Source: Glomus cerebriforme
Lineage: Eukaryota; Glomeromycota; Glomeromycetes; Glomerales; Glomeraceae
DNA length: 64,000 nt
Reading direction: 5' to 3'
Assembly (NCBI GenBank): GCA_003550305.1
Contig: QKYT01000055.1
Coordinates: forward strand, 157,468 to 221,467
Part shown: piece by piece, positions 1 to 12,593 of the stretch
Position numbering within the stretch: position 1 is the first letter of the stretch
How the letters are laid out: each line of letters starts with the position of its first letter
Notes under the pieces: generated by a model
Seen by the model: the letters and a program-made list of their open reading frames with translations, nothing else
Told to the model about the DNA's origin: nothing
Database searches by the model: none
Program-made: the position numbers and the translations under genes

Positions 1-101
1 GTAGACTTGATTTTCATAATTGGTCTAATTTTAACAAAAATATTAGAATTAATTGTACTAAAATATTTTAAAAAAAAAATTCATACTATTTACAAACTTA
101 C

Positions 102-299
102 CTCATTTTCATTGTTAATTTCATTTATGTCAATTTCTGAAGAAAATNNTTCATTGTCTAANNACATATTACTAACATCNNTAATAAGNNTNNATTCTTC
201 ACCACTAGATAACAATAGTTGACAAATATTAACATGTTGGTTATATACAGTTTTATTGCTAAATGTTCTTGAACAAAATGTGCATTTAAATGATGATAT
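102..299 (-). pseudogene. C2HC zinc-finger first exon, start codon lost; repeat-associated gene fragment
   Basis: Read on the minus strand from 299 down, the frame opens with I-S-S-F-K and then a clear finger of the form C-x2-C-x12-H-x3-C (CTFCSRTF...NQHVNIC), followed by an acidic stretch. The exon ends at 102 in GAG followed by GTAAG, a good donor, with stop codons just beyond. The position where the initiator ATG would be (297-299) reads ATA, so either the start has mutated or an upstream exon supplies it. Short C2H2/C2HC fingers at the very N-terminus are common in transposase-related fungal proteins; that assignment is inference. Ten N bases in five adjacent pairs fall inside the exon. 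The rest of the gene lies outside the window. Confidence 0.5.
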
Positions 300-737
300 T
301 TAAGTATAATAGTTTTTAAAATTCTAAATTTTTAATTTGTTATCTTTGTAAAGTTGTTTTTTTTGTTGTTTTTTTATTGCTTTTATAAAATTGTTTTATT
401 ATATATTTTCAGAATTTCTAAAAAAATTACTGTGGCTGATTCATTTCAGTTATGATCTTATTTCAAAGCTAATTGAATTAGTCAATGATCATCATTTCAG
501 CCGCATAAGAAATTCACTTTATTTACTTAATTTTTATATTTATTATTTGTATTTGAAAGATAGATAATTTCATCAGCAATTTAACTACCAATAGTTACTA
601 TTTCATCTGTATAATTTTGGGTACTTTTATTTTTGTTAAAACTTGTAAATACACTTTATTCATAAATTTACGAATGTTACGCATAATTTTACATAATATT
701 ACACCTGATTAAAATTGATTATGGTGAATAAGATTAA

Positions 738-1040
738 TGTAAATTTTTGAAGTATTTTGACATGTAATAATATGTAAATATTTCGATCTGTAAGTATATG
801 AAGTATTTTATTTTTAATGTAAGTTTGCAGAGTATTTTGTCTGTAGTACTACGTAATTATTATAGTCACGTAAATATACAGAGTATTTTGACTGTAGTAC
901 TCTGTAATCCATTATAGTTCTATAAATCTACAGAGTATTTCATCACATTACTGTAGATATACGAAGTACTACAATAGAAACATAAATATTACGAAAAATT
1001 ATGGCATAATACTGCGTAAATATACAGTATTGTTAGACTT
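738..1040. repeat. Degenerate ~51-bp tandem repeat
   Basis: Units begin near 738, 789, 818 (after a partial unit), 869, 921, 981 and 1015, with spacing of 51, 29, 51, 52, 60 and 34 bp. A typical unit runs: YGTAAATATACAGAGTATTT, then a G-rich GTAGTACT core, then ACGTAAT and TTATAGT. Units differ by substitutions and small indels, so the array is old. It has no coding frame. Confidence 0.7.
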
Positions 1041-2189
1041 TTGGAGTACTTTACATTAAAAATATTCCTGATGCACTAGTAATAATTATTACTAATATTA
1101 TTATATAATTATATTAGATAATATTAATACTATTATTTGTATTTATTTAAATAAACTATTAATTATTTTTTTTTTTACTTTTTTTTTTTTACTTTTCTTT
1201 TCTTCTTCAAAATGTTTAAAAAATATTTTTTTAATGAATAAGAAAATTTTTATGTAAATTTAAAAATTCTTTTTAATAAAATTTAAAAAAAAATATTTGA
1301 TAATAAAAATATTTAAATAGTTATTAGATTTTTTATTTAATTTGTAAGTAAATATAAAAAACTGATTTAATAACTTTTTTTTTAACTTTATTATAAAAAG
1401 TAAAGCTGATAATAATAAATATAAAGATTGGAATCAATTCTACTAAAATTAAATAAAAAATTTGAATTTATAATATTGTAGTATAATAAATGTGATATTA
1501 CTTTTTTAATTGTATTATAAAATTTGATAATTTCTTAACTTATATTTTTTAAAAAAAATCATAGAAATTATATTAATATATATGAGTAAATATTTAATTA
1601 TTATGAAAAATACAAATTTTTTAACAAATATTATTTTTACTACAAATATAAAATTATATAAATTATTAAAATTTGGTTATTAGAATTGCTATATTATAAA
1701 TTTTATAGTATATAAATTGATTAAAAATAATTAATTAAAATTAAAAATCAAATTTTATAATTAAAACTTAAAAAAATAATTAATCACAATTAGTTAATTT
1801 TAAAATTAATTTTAATTATAAAATCAATTCTAATCTTTAGTTAGAATAAAGAATTAGTATATTTAATTACTAGACATGGAATTAGCCATTAAAATTAGAT
1901 AAAAGATTAGGTTAAATTAGTCCAAAAGACTATAATAATATACTAATTACTAAAATATATTAATATTAATTTTGACTTTGTTAAAATTAAGTACTTAGTA
2001 TTTGTAAAAGATGCAGATATAATTTATATGATATACTTTTATATTATTATATGATTTAAGTACTAGGTATGAATAAAAATTTTGAATTAATTTTATAAAA
2101 AATATTAAAAAAAAAATACAATATGTTATATAAAATATAATATTAATAATAATTATTAATTAAAATATAGTAATTTTTATATAATATTA

Positions 2190-2577
2190 GTTTTGCCTTT
2201 CTTTCTGGAGGTTGGTACTAGTAGCTAGCTTCTATAAATTCTCTTACAATTTTCTGGTTAAAATTATAACAAATCATACTAGTTAGAAGACCCAATGTGA
2301 TTGTGGGGAGATTTGGGAGAACTGATTGAAAGGTGATTTTTATTTGGTACTAATACTGGATTATGGGGAGAACCAGAGCATATTAACTATCTAAGGAGTG
2401 TCTTGTCTTCAGACCTCACTCTGGGAACTCATGTTACGTAAGTGTGACATATTGGGATTTTCCATTTGGAGGACTTATCTCTAAGCTATATAATTTTATT
2501 TTATGTATTCCGGATATTGTCCACTGATTTACTTAATAATAAAGTTCATGATTCAGTGCATCTTCAAAAAAAAAAAA
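2190..2577 (+). mobile_element. SINE-like or processed retroposed element with poly(A) tail and 15-bp TSD
   Basis: A 388-bp block of clearly higher GC than its surroundings ends in an AATAAA-type signal (about 2538-2544) and then a run of 12 A at 2566-2577. It is flanked by a perfect 15-bp direct repeat, TTTTATATAATATTA, at 2175-2189 and 2578-2592. A poly(A) tail at one end plus a target-site duplication is the signature of target-primed reverse transcription, as used by SINEs and processed retrocopies. I see no protein frame longer than a few dozen codons and no clear pol III A/B boxes. Identity of the parent RNA is unknown. The intact duplication argues that the insertion is recent. Confidence 0.8.
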
Positions 2578-4414
2578 TTTTATATAATATTAAATAATAT
2601 ATTTATTATATTTATTTAATAAAATTTATAACTAACAGATTATATTTTACTTTGAAGAGTAGGAAAATTTTATAAAAGATAGATAAATAGAAATTTGTAA
2701 TTTATTAAAATTATTAAATATCTAATAAATATCTTTAGAATCTTTTATTAAAAAAAATATATAAATGTCTCCAAAACTTTTCATTAAAAAAAAAAAAAAT
2801 AAATAAATTTTATAAAATTTTATATTATTAAAATAAAAATAAAAAAAAAATATTTTTTATAATAGAAGAAATTATATCTTCTCTTTTTTTTATTTGAATT
2901 TTTAATTAAAATATTAATCTAATATGATAGTATTTTAAAAATAAAATTATATATAAATTTATAAAAAAAAAGGGTTATTAAGTTAAAAAATATAGTTATT
3001 TAAATAGTTTTTAAAAAATTTTCAAAATTTTAGTTTTTATAATTAAATTGCATTTCTTATATTAAAATTTTTTTTTTGAAACCAAAAATTTTCAAAATTT
3101 TATACAATTAATATTTAATTATACATATTTTATATATTTATTAAAAAAAATTTCATTTTTGAAGAAAAGAAAATTATACTTATAGTCAAAATTAGTAATA
3201 TTCTTTATAATAAATATCTTAAAAAATAAATATAAAAACAAACTATTTCAATATACATATATACTTGTCTTAATAAAATAATTTTAATAAATTATATTAC
3301 ATTTTTCTATAATAGCTAAATAAATAACAATTTAATAAAATAAGTTTTAACAATTTTTATATATTAAAACTATAGTATTTTAGCATTTTATCATTTTAAT
3401 AAGATTTAATTTTAATATTTTAATATTAAACTGTAAAATTTTGGCAGGTAATTTTACAATTACTATATATAACTTAATAATAAATTATATAATATTATTA
3501 AACTTACCTATTATAAAAATTTTATGAAGTAATTTTATCTAATTTAAATAATTTATATATATATTATAAACTATTATTTAACTTTTTAAAATACAGTATT
3601 TTGCAAAAATAAAAGTACATCCAATTTATTTTTTCTTTTTATTTTATCTTATTTATAAGAATATTATATATAAATAATTAATCAAAAAATAAAAAAAGAA
3701 TTATAAAAGGATATTAACTGAATTATTTATTCCTTAAGAAAGTTACAATTTACAAAAGAAATATTAGGAATATTACTATATGAAATAGATCAAGAAGATA
3801 GTTATAAAAAATAAAGAAATTTTTATAACAATTATTTTTTATTTTTAACTGAAACCTAATTTTCTTTTATTAAGTATATATATAGTTACCAATTTCAGCT
3901 ATAATATTTGTAAATAAACATCAGTTTCAAACCATAAAATTTAATACTTTAATTTTTAGAAACTGATATGAAAAGAATATTTACAATATATATAACTTTT
4001 ATAATAAACTTGATCTCCCATGATTCAATTGGAAGTAGGACCCCTATGGCTATCAATGTTGATCACATTCTCTATGATCTTTATCGTGTGTTTCATTGTT
4101 CATGCACCTCATTACTTGAACAGTATGAACAGTATGCTGGTCAACATTTGCAATTGGAATGATTGGATGCTGATTACTATTTTGAAACGTCACATATCAT
4201 TATATGAAAATCTGTAAATTTTGACAGCTGTCAAATTAAAAATTAAAATAATTTTTTAATAAATAGAGATTTTCGTTTAAAAATTATTAATCGTAATAGA
4301 TTAATAATATAAATATAAATTTTAAACGTATTGAGTATAATTTTTTTTTATATTTTGTTTATTAATGAATTGTAAAAATGGTGGTGCTTTAAGAGCTGAA
4401 ACCACGATATAATA

Positions 4415-5197
4415 TTAAAGAGCCAAATGTAACTTATTAATCATTTTACGATCATAAGGATCAGTCATGTAAATAGGTCTACAATGTTCAAGTCGAGGTA
4501 GAAGAAACCTTAAACCTGACATTTCAGATAAGGTAAAACTTTCAGAAGTATCGTTAAAAGAAGCCAAAGATGAGGAGGATGAAACAGTGTTGGTGAAGGG
4601 ATAAGGCCAGGGATTATTATTGTAAGTATCGGCAGGTGGAGTGAGAGCAGATAAAGAGGGGAAAGAAGTATCAGATAAACACGAGTTATGAGAATCATTA
4701 TCAGAAACATCAGAAGGAATTGGAAAAGCAGCAATAATAGAACTAATTCTATCTGATTTTTTTTTTGGTTGATAAACATAATCAGGATAAGTTTCTTCAT
4801 GAATTTTCTTAGCCAATTGAGCTAAAAAACTATAAATATTTCTAATCTCATTAGAAGCATTTTTCCAATTTTTTGAAGCAACTCTTGAAACATAATCCAA
4901 TTTTGAACCAAATTTAGATCCTTTCTCAACAACTAATTTAGCTTGAGTATCCCGTCTATATATTACAAAAGGATTTTGTGGTCTAGGAATTTTATTTGTA
5001 CGAGATTTTTTTGGTAGAGGAGCGATCAGTTCTTTTATAGGTAAAAAGATTTGTTGTAAGATTGGTTCAATAATGTTTGGTTCTATTGAATTAATCACTT
5101 GTTCTACTAATGACTGATCTGGTACTCTAACTTTATTTTGATTATAAGAAGGAAAGATTGGTGGTAACTTTTTTTGTAATCTTATACGAGATGCCAT
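4415..5197 (-). CDS. MATA-type HMG-box transcription factor
   Basis: Single-exon gene of 260 residues starting at ATG 5195-5197. An HMG box covers about residues 70-146: it opens with IPRPQNPFVIYRR, has the aromatic/basic pattern of the MATA_HMG subgroup (W at 111 after KN, a YSFLAQLAKKIHEE helix) and ends in a basic PKKK patch. The 69-residue N-terminus and the Ser/Pro-rich C-terminus are low complexity. MATA-HMG proteins are sequence-specific DNA-binding regulators; fungi of the Rhizophagus type carry large numbers of them, so membership of the family does not make this a mating-type locus, and no homeodomain partner or other MAT gene is beside it. The upstream spacer carries a TATA-like (AT)n tract and a pyrimidine-rich leader. 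Target genes cannot be inferred. Confidence 0.85.
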   Translation of the reverse strand: MASRIRLQKKLPPIFPSYNQNKVRVPDQSLVEQVINSIEPNIIEPILQQIFLPIKELIAPLPKKSRTNKIPRPQNPFVIYRRDTQAKLVVEKGSKFGSKLDYVSRVASKNWKNASNEIRNIYSFLAQLAKKIHEETYPDYVYQPKKKSDRISSIIAAFPIPSDVSDNDSHNSCLSDTSFPSLSALTPPADTYNNNPWPYPFTNTVSSSSSLASFNDTSESFTLSEMSGLRFLLPRLEHCRPIYMTDPYDRKMINKLHLAL

Positions 5198-5775
5198 GTT
5201 TTTAAAGACAAAAAATATATATATATATAAATTCTTGAGAAGGAGAAAGAAAAAGAGAAGAATAATATTTATGATTTGTTCTAAAAACTTTAAATTTGAA
5301 GTTCGTTTTTAGTTCACGAAAAGAAATCAAAAAGGAAAAAAAAAATCTCGATAGAAAGGAAACAAACTAAAAAAAAATCAGGTCTTTATATACCGATTTC
5401 AAATATCCCTTAATAAGTATAAAATTATTTTTTTTTATGGGCTATTAAGTTAAAATAGCACGTTTAACTATACCGTATTCTGTATTATTTGAAAATCATC
5501 ATCATCTGTAATTCATTGTTAAAAAGACAGGTCAAATGTACACAATATAACAATTGAAAAAAAACGCCATTTTGTGATAATGAAAGTTTCCTTTTAATTA
5601 TTATGTAAACATAGTTGATTAGAATATAAATTAACTACAATACACGTCAGTTAACTTGCCAAAGATAGTTTCGCGTATCATGAATACAGAATAAACGTGT
5701 TAAAAAACTCGAAATTGGCCCAAATAGGGTGAGTAAAATAGGCGAATACCGGACGTTGGATTATTGATTGATCGA
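5198..5775. other. Intergenic spacer
   Basis: Upstream region of the HMG gene and downstream region of gluconokinase. It holds an (AT)n tract at about 5217-5229, a pyrimidine-rich strand next to the HMG start and several A runs. No gene seen. Confidence 0.6.
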
Positions 5776-6392
5776 TCATATTACGTCATAACTTATCGTA
5801 TTTATCTTTTCAATAATTTCCTCTTTAACTTTATCGGCTTCTTTACTAACATCAACAACAATAATTCTTTCTTCAGAATCTTGATTAGGTTCTTCTAAAG
5901 AATCAAATTGCGAATCTAACATTTTTGCTTTCATAAAATGATTTTGCCTTTCTAAAATTCTTTGTTGAAATAATTGTTTGCTTCCTTTTAAATATATAAA
6001 CCAAACTTTAATATTATCGTTATTAGGAACTTTTCTTAAAAATTCACGATAATTATATTTTAATGCTGAACATGCAACAAATATATAAGGTTTAGATGAA
6101 GATTTAGATACATTGATTATTTCATTTTTGACAGCATTTAACCAAGGTTTTCGATCTTCATCATTGAGTGGAATTCCTGATTTCATTTTTTGAATACCTG
6201 AGGATGAATGTAAGTCGTCTCCTTCAATAAAGGGAACATCAAGTTCTTGTGCAATTAAGTTTCCAATATGACTTTTTCCCGATGCTGATGTACCCTATTT
6301 GAAATGGTTAATGCAAATTAATTTAGGAAAAGAGAATAGAATGCATTTTATAATAAAGTATTTTTTACCATCAAAATGAACACTAAAACCAT
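5776..6392 (-). CDS. IDNK: Gluconokinase
   Basis: Two exons, 6392-6369 and 6294-5776, phase 0, giving 180 residues. The first exon encodes only eight residues (MVLVFILM), directly followed after the intron by the P-loop GTSASGKS at residues 9-16. Other gluconokinase hallmarks follow: GDDLH, the substrate region GIPLNDEDRKPWL, ACSALK, and the lid with NHFM and SQFDSLEEP. The enzyme phosphorylates D-gluconate with ATP to 6-phosphogluconate, feeding the pentose phosphate pathway in the cytosol. The residue after the P-loop Ser is His where the family usually has Thr, a mild oddity. Length matches the family. It sits 522 bp from, and divergent to, the arrestin gene. Confidence 0.9.
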
Positions 6393-6914
6393 ATTTAAAA
6401 AATTGTCAAAAGATGATTAAAGTATATGTGTGGCTTATCTCGGTTAATTTAAATGCCACAAAATTACAGTTTTAAAAGTACTTTATTTGTCACAGGTCAA
6501 TAACATTTAGTATTAGTTTCATGAATAAAAGGCAATTCAAAATCTAAATAGGTACATTAGGTATCATACATGTACAATTAAATTTTCATCACCTGATTTT
6601 TTACTGTAGAAAAATTCTATTTTAAAATTTAGTACGAATTATTTTTTAGAAAAAAGTGCAGTGTTCTGGTCAATGAAAATTTAATATAAACAATAATAGA
6701 AACCGGCATTTCATATTTTTAGATTCAATAATTTTATAATTTTCTATTTATAGAAAGTCAACCGTTTATCAATGTTCAATTTTTTTGAACTTTTATCTCG
6801 GAAATGTATTCCGATGGTTGTTTTAAAAATTTCCACTTTCGGTTTATTCTTTAAGCCGTCTAGAATTTTATAGATTTGAAGAACATTTATCAATTCATTC
6901 TTTTACTAGCTCAA
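6393..6914. other. Spacer between divergent gluconokinase and arrestin genes
   Basis: Likely contains both promoters. AT-rich, no recognised element and no gene. Confidence 0.5.
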
Positions 6915-8460
6915 ATGCAGGCTCTTTCAAAATACTTTTCGAGTTTTTTTATTCAACTTGATGGACCTGCAAGAGAATATTTTCCTGGTGAAGAAGTTCG
7001 TGGTATATATTTACTAAATATTTCTTTTTCTTTTTTTTCAAAAAAAAAAAGCTTTTAATTTATAATTTTTTATTCGCTTGTAATTATCAATTTTTTTATA
7101 GGAGCCGTTATTGTACAAAGTTCTAAAGCAATTAAATTGTCAGCCATTCGTCTTAAACTTAGAGGAAAAGTAACAACAAAAGATCGCGATTTTTGCCTTT
7201 TTGAAAAAGAAGTACCAATAACAGAACCTTCACATGAAAAAAAACTTATAAATTTTCCATTTTCATTCGATTTGCCAACCGATATTCCTTCATCTTGTAT
7301 GGTAATTATAATTTCTTAAATCAATTATTAAATTTTGTGAATTTTTTACTCAAGTTGGTTTTCTTTAGTTTTCAGGATATGCAATAATATATACATTAAA
7401 AGCTTCATTACAAACAGTATCATGGTTGACGGAGAAATTTTTACCAAAATGTTCAACAGAAATTAAAATATTAGATGATATAAATATTTCAAATTTTCCT
7501 CCACCGGTAGTTAGGCCTTTTCAAATTGAAGTTAAAGGGAAAAAGAAAAGACGTGGCTTTGCTCATATAAATATTGAAATCTCAAAAGGTGCAATTATGA
7601 GAGGTAATGAAGCCTTTTTTTTAAAAAAAATAAAATTTTAAAAAAAATCAATAATAATTTAAATTGAATTTTCTTAATAAGGACAAATTGTTCCAATTCG
7701 TATTCATATAAAGCATATTGCTCCTATTAAGAATCTTGAAGGTGTACTTGTAGCTTTATATAAAAGAACCAAAATTTTAACAAAATATGGGTTTGTATTG
7801 ATCATTTTAATTCTTTTTTTTTAGCCAATCGTTTAATTTAATTTTTATTTATATTTAACAGATTACTTTAATTTTCATATTAGCAAAGAAGAAACTACGC
7901 GTAAAGTAATATGTTCGACAATTTCGCCTATCCTAATTGACCCAGATACACTTGAAACAATAATTAATACAAAGATAACAGTACCAAATAAAGTACCACC
8001 AACAATTAATAATGCAAAATATCTTTACGTATCATATTCAATAGAGATTAATGTAGATTTGACAATTAAGAAAACGATATTTGAAACTTCAAATAAAGTG
8101 GGAAAACTTGATTATACCCATTTAAGAAAAAAAATGGGAAAATATAATGGTTATTTTAATATACCGCTTGTAATAGGTACAACTGACAATAGTGGTAATG
8201 ATTATAATAATATTCGTCATCGTCTTAGACGTCCAAGTGAATGGACTATTGGTTCTACAAATAATCGTCCAATTGATCCTTCACTTTTATCAGCATTATC
8301 ATTTAGTTTACCAGATTCACATAGCAGTTATCATTATCAAAATGAAGATAGTGGTAATTATGCATTGTCTTGGGATGGAACAATCTCTCCCGTACCGTCT
8401 GCTCCTTCTGTAGATGATTTTGAGATACATGATGATATCAACATTCGTTATACTTCGTAG
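6915..8460 (+). CDS. Alpha-arrestin (arrestin-domain protein)
   Basis: Five exons: 6915-7002, 7102-7301, 7369-7603, 7682-7790 and 7884-8460, 402 residues. I start at ATG 6915; an upstream in-frame TTG is not used. The arrestin N-fold begins with REYFPGEEVRG and a LKLRGK strand; the arrestin C-fold carries the HIKHIAPIKNLEGVLVALYK pattern. Fungal alpha-arrestins adapt plasma-membrane transporters to Rsp5-type ubiquitin ligases for endocytosis. No PPxY motif is visible in the Ser/Asp-rich tail, so how it would recruit a ligase is unclear. Exon 5 must start at 7884 (acceptor TTAG at 7880-7883); the more obvious CAG at 7859-7861 breaks the frame. The gene is convergent with HSP60. Confidence 0.85.
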
Positions 8461-8955
8461 ATGTTACTTTGCTTCACCGTTTTATGTTCTATATATTATT
8501 ATTATTTTATTTTTTTGTAAATTATTATTTTAGTGAAATTCAATGGGTAAAGAAAATACGATTTAATGTAAAATAGGTGTAAATATTATTAGTAATGCAA
8601 TAAAAACTTTTTTTTTCATATATTTCATATATTAACAATCAATAGAATTATTTAATTAATAATACTATAATACTAAACTATTTTATTTTTCAAATGTTAT
8701 CTATTTTTTTACGCGTCGTATGTCACGAATCAAAACGGAAATTGGTGCAATATTATTTATGCGATGATTAAAACAAGGATAAGAACGTGCACATTTTTGA
8801 GTGTGTTAATGGAGACATTCCATGATACAAAATATTTTAACGTCAATAATATTTTATATATTCTATTTAATTATTTAATATTTATATATATATATGTATA
8901 TATATATTTTTTAATGAGAAATTTTGAATTTATTTTTAATGTAAAAACTATGGAA
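8461..8955. other. Tail-to-tail spacer between arrestin and HSP60 genes
   Basis: AT-rich 3' flanks of two convergent genes, with a TA repeat near 8881-8908. No gene seen. Confidence 0.5.
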
Positions 8956-11457
<2,502 letters not shown>

Positions 11458-12182
11458 ATGGTACGCGTTTATAAAGATTCCAGTTATTTCTTTTAATTAA
11501 AAAGTGCAACTTTACAAAAAAACGTGTTTTGAATTTTTTTTTAAAAAAAATTTTTTAGGCAACAGCTACTAGGAATGTAAAAGCTATAATTCCACTTCTT
11601 GACCGCGTACTTGTTCAACGTGTTAAGGCACAACAGGTATATCACTTTAATCACCGTGTAACATTATTGGCATTGTTTTGCCTTTTTTCTAAATAAAAAT
11701 TTAAATTTTACGCAAGAAAACCTCCTCTGGTATTTTAATTCCTGAAAAATCACTGGAATCTTTAAATGAAGGAGAGGTTATTTCGGTTGGTAAAGGTGCA
11801 TTAGATAAGGTAATTATGAGAATTTTTTTAAATTATCATCCATCCATATTTTTGACGCGTGTTTTATATATCGTATAAATGAATTAGCATGGAAAACACG
11901 TTCCGAATCAAGTAAAACCTGGAGATCGTGTACTTCTTCCATCCTACGGTGGTAATACTGTTAAAGTTGGGGAAGAGGTAATTCAATTCTTTTTTTTTTT
12001 TTGTTTAAATTAATGCTGGGCAAAATTATTGTCAGGCACGTGCCAGGCCATAAACGTTATTGTTAATAGTTGCCCTTCCTACCCTTGCAGTTATGATACT
12101 AAATTATCTTTTGAATTCATATAATTAGGAATATACACTTTTCCGTGATTCTGAAATTTTGGCTAAAATTGAAGAAAAATAG
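11458..12182 (+). CDS. HSP10: Mitochondrial co-chaperonin HSP10 (GroES type)
   Basis: Five exons: 11458-11460, 11559-11636, 11717-11809, 11888-11977 and 12129-12182, 105 residues, all phase-0 junctions. Exon 1 is just the ATG codon, followed directly by the donor GTACGC. GroES features are clear: IIPLLDRVLVQR, the mobile loop KTSSGILIPE, VISVGKGA, then PGDRVLLPSYGGN and a final ILAKIEE. The heptameric lid caps HSP60 in the mitochondrial matrix; the N-terminus itself acts as an uncleaved targeting signal in known members. The gene is paired head to head with HSP60. Length is typical. Confidence 0.95.
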
Positions 12183-12593
12183 ACAATTATTATTATTTTT
12201 TTTTACAATCGCAAATTACGAGTAATTGTTTAATATCATGGATTTATGGACAAACAAGCCAATTCTTTTAAATAATATTGTAACAAAGGAAAACATAATA
12301 AATCAATAATATTAAAATACTACTTTGAGCGCTAAGTCATGTGACAAGATGTGACAATATATGAATGTCAAATTAAATTTTTAATTAATTTAATAAAATT
12401 TTTTTTTATATAATGATATTCTACTAAAAAACCCATAATTAACCATAATTTATCTCAATATTGTTTTTATACACTTTTAAAACCAAACCTTAGTTTTCAA
12501 TGTCTCAAAATTTATAAATTATCTATATAACCCTCCAATGGTTTACCCTGAAACTTTAAAAAAAGAATTCCAATTGTCCCAACTATTTTAATA
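12183..12593. other. Tail-to-tail spacer between HSP10 and DENND6 genes
   Basis: AT-rich 3' flanks, no gene or repeat recognised. Confidence 0.5.

Larger units (their letters stand above)
300..4414. other. AT-rich gene desert with repeat debris
   Basis: No gene is supported here. The stretch is extremely AT-rich with long A and T runs. It holds the tandem repeat at 738-1040 and the retroposed element at 2190-2577. A short higher-GC island at about 4011-4217 has a hydrophobic open frame of about 65 codons that I do not recognise and do not call as a gene. Confidence 0.7.

Noticed and set aside
7862..7883. Apparent frameshift in the arrestin gene between exons 4 and 5
   Set aside because: The obvious CAG acceptor breaks the frame, but the next AG (7882-7883) restores it exactly, so the gene is intact.
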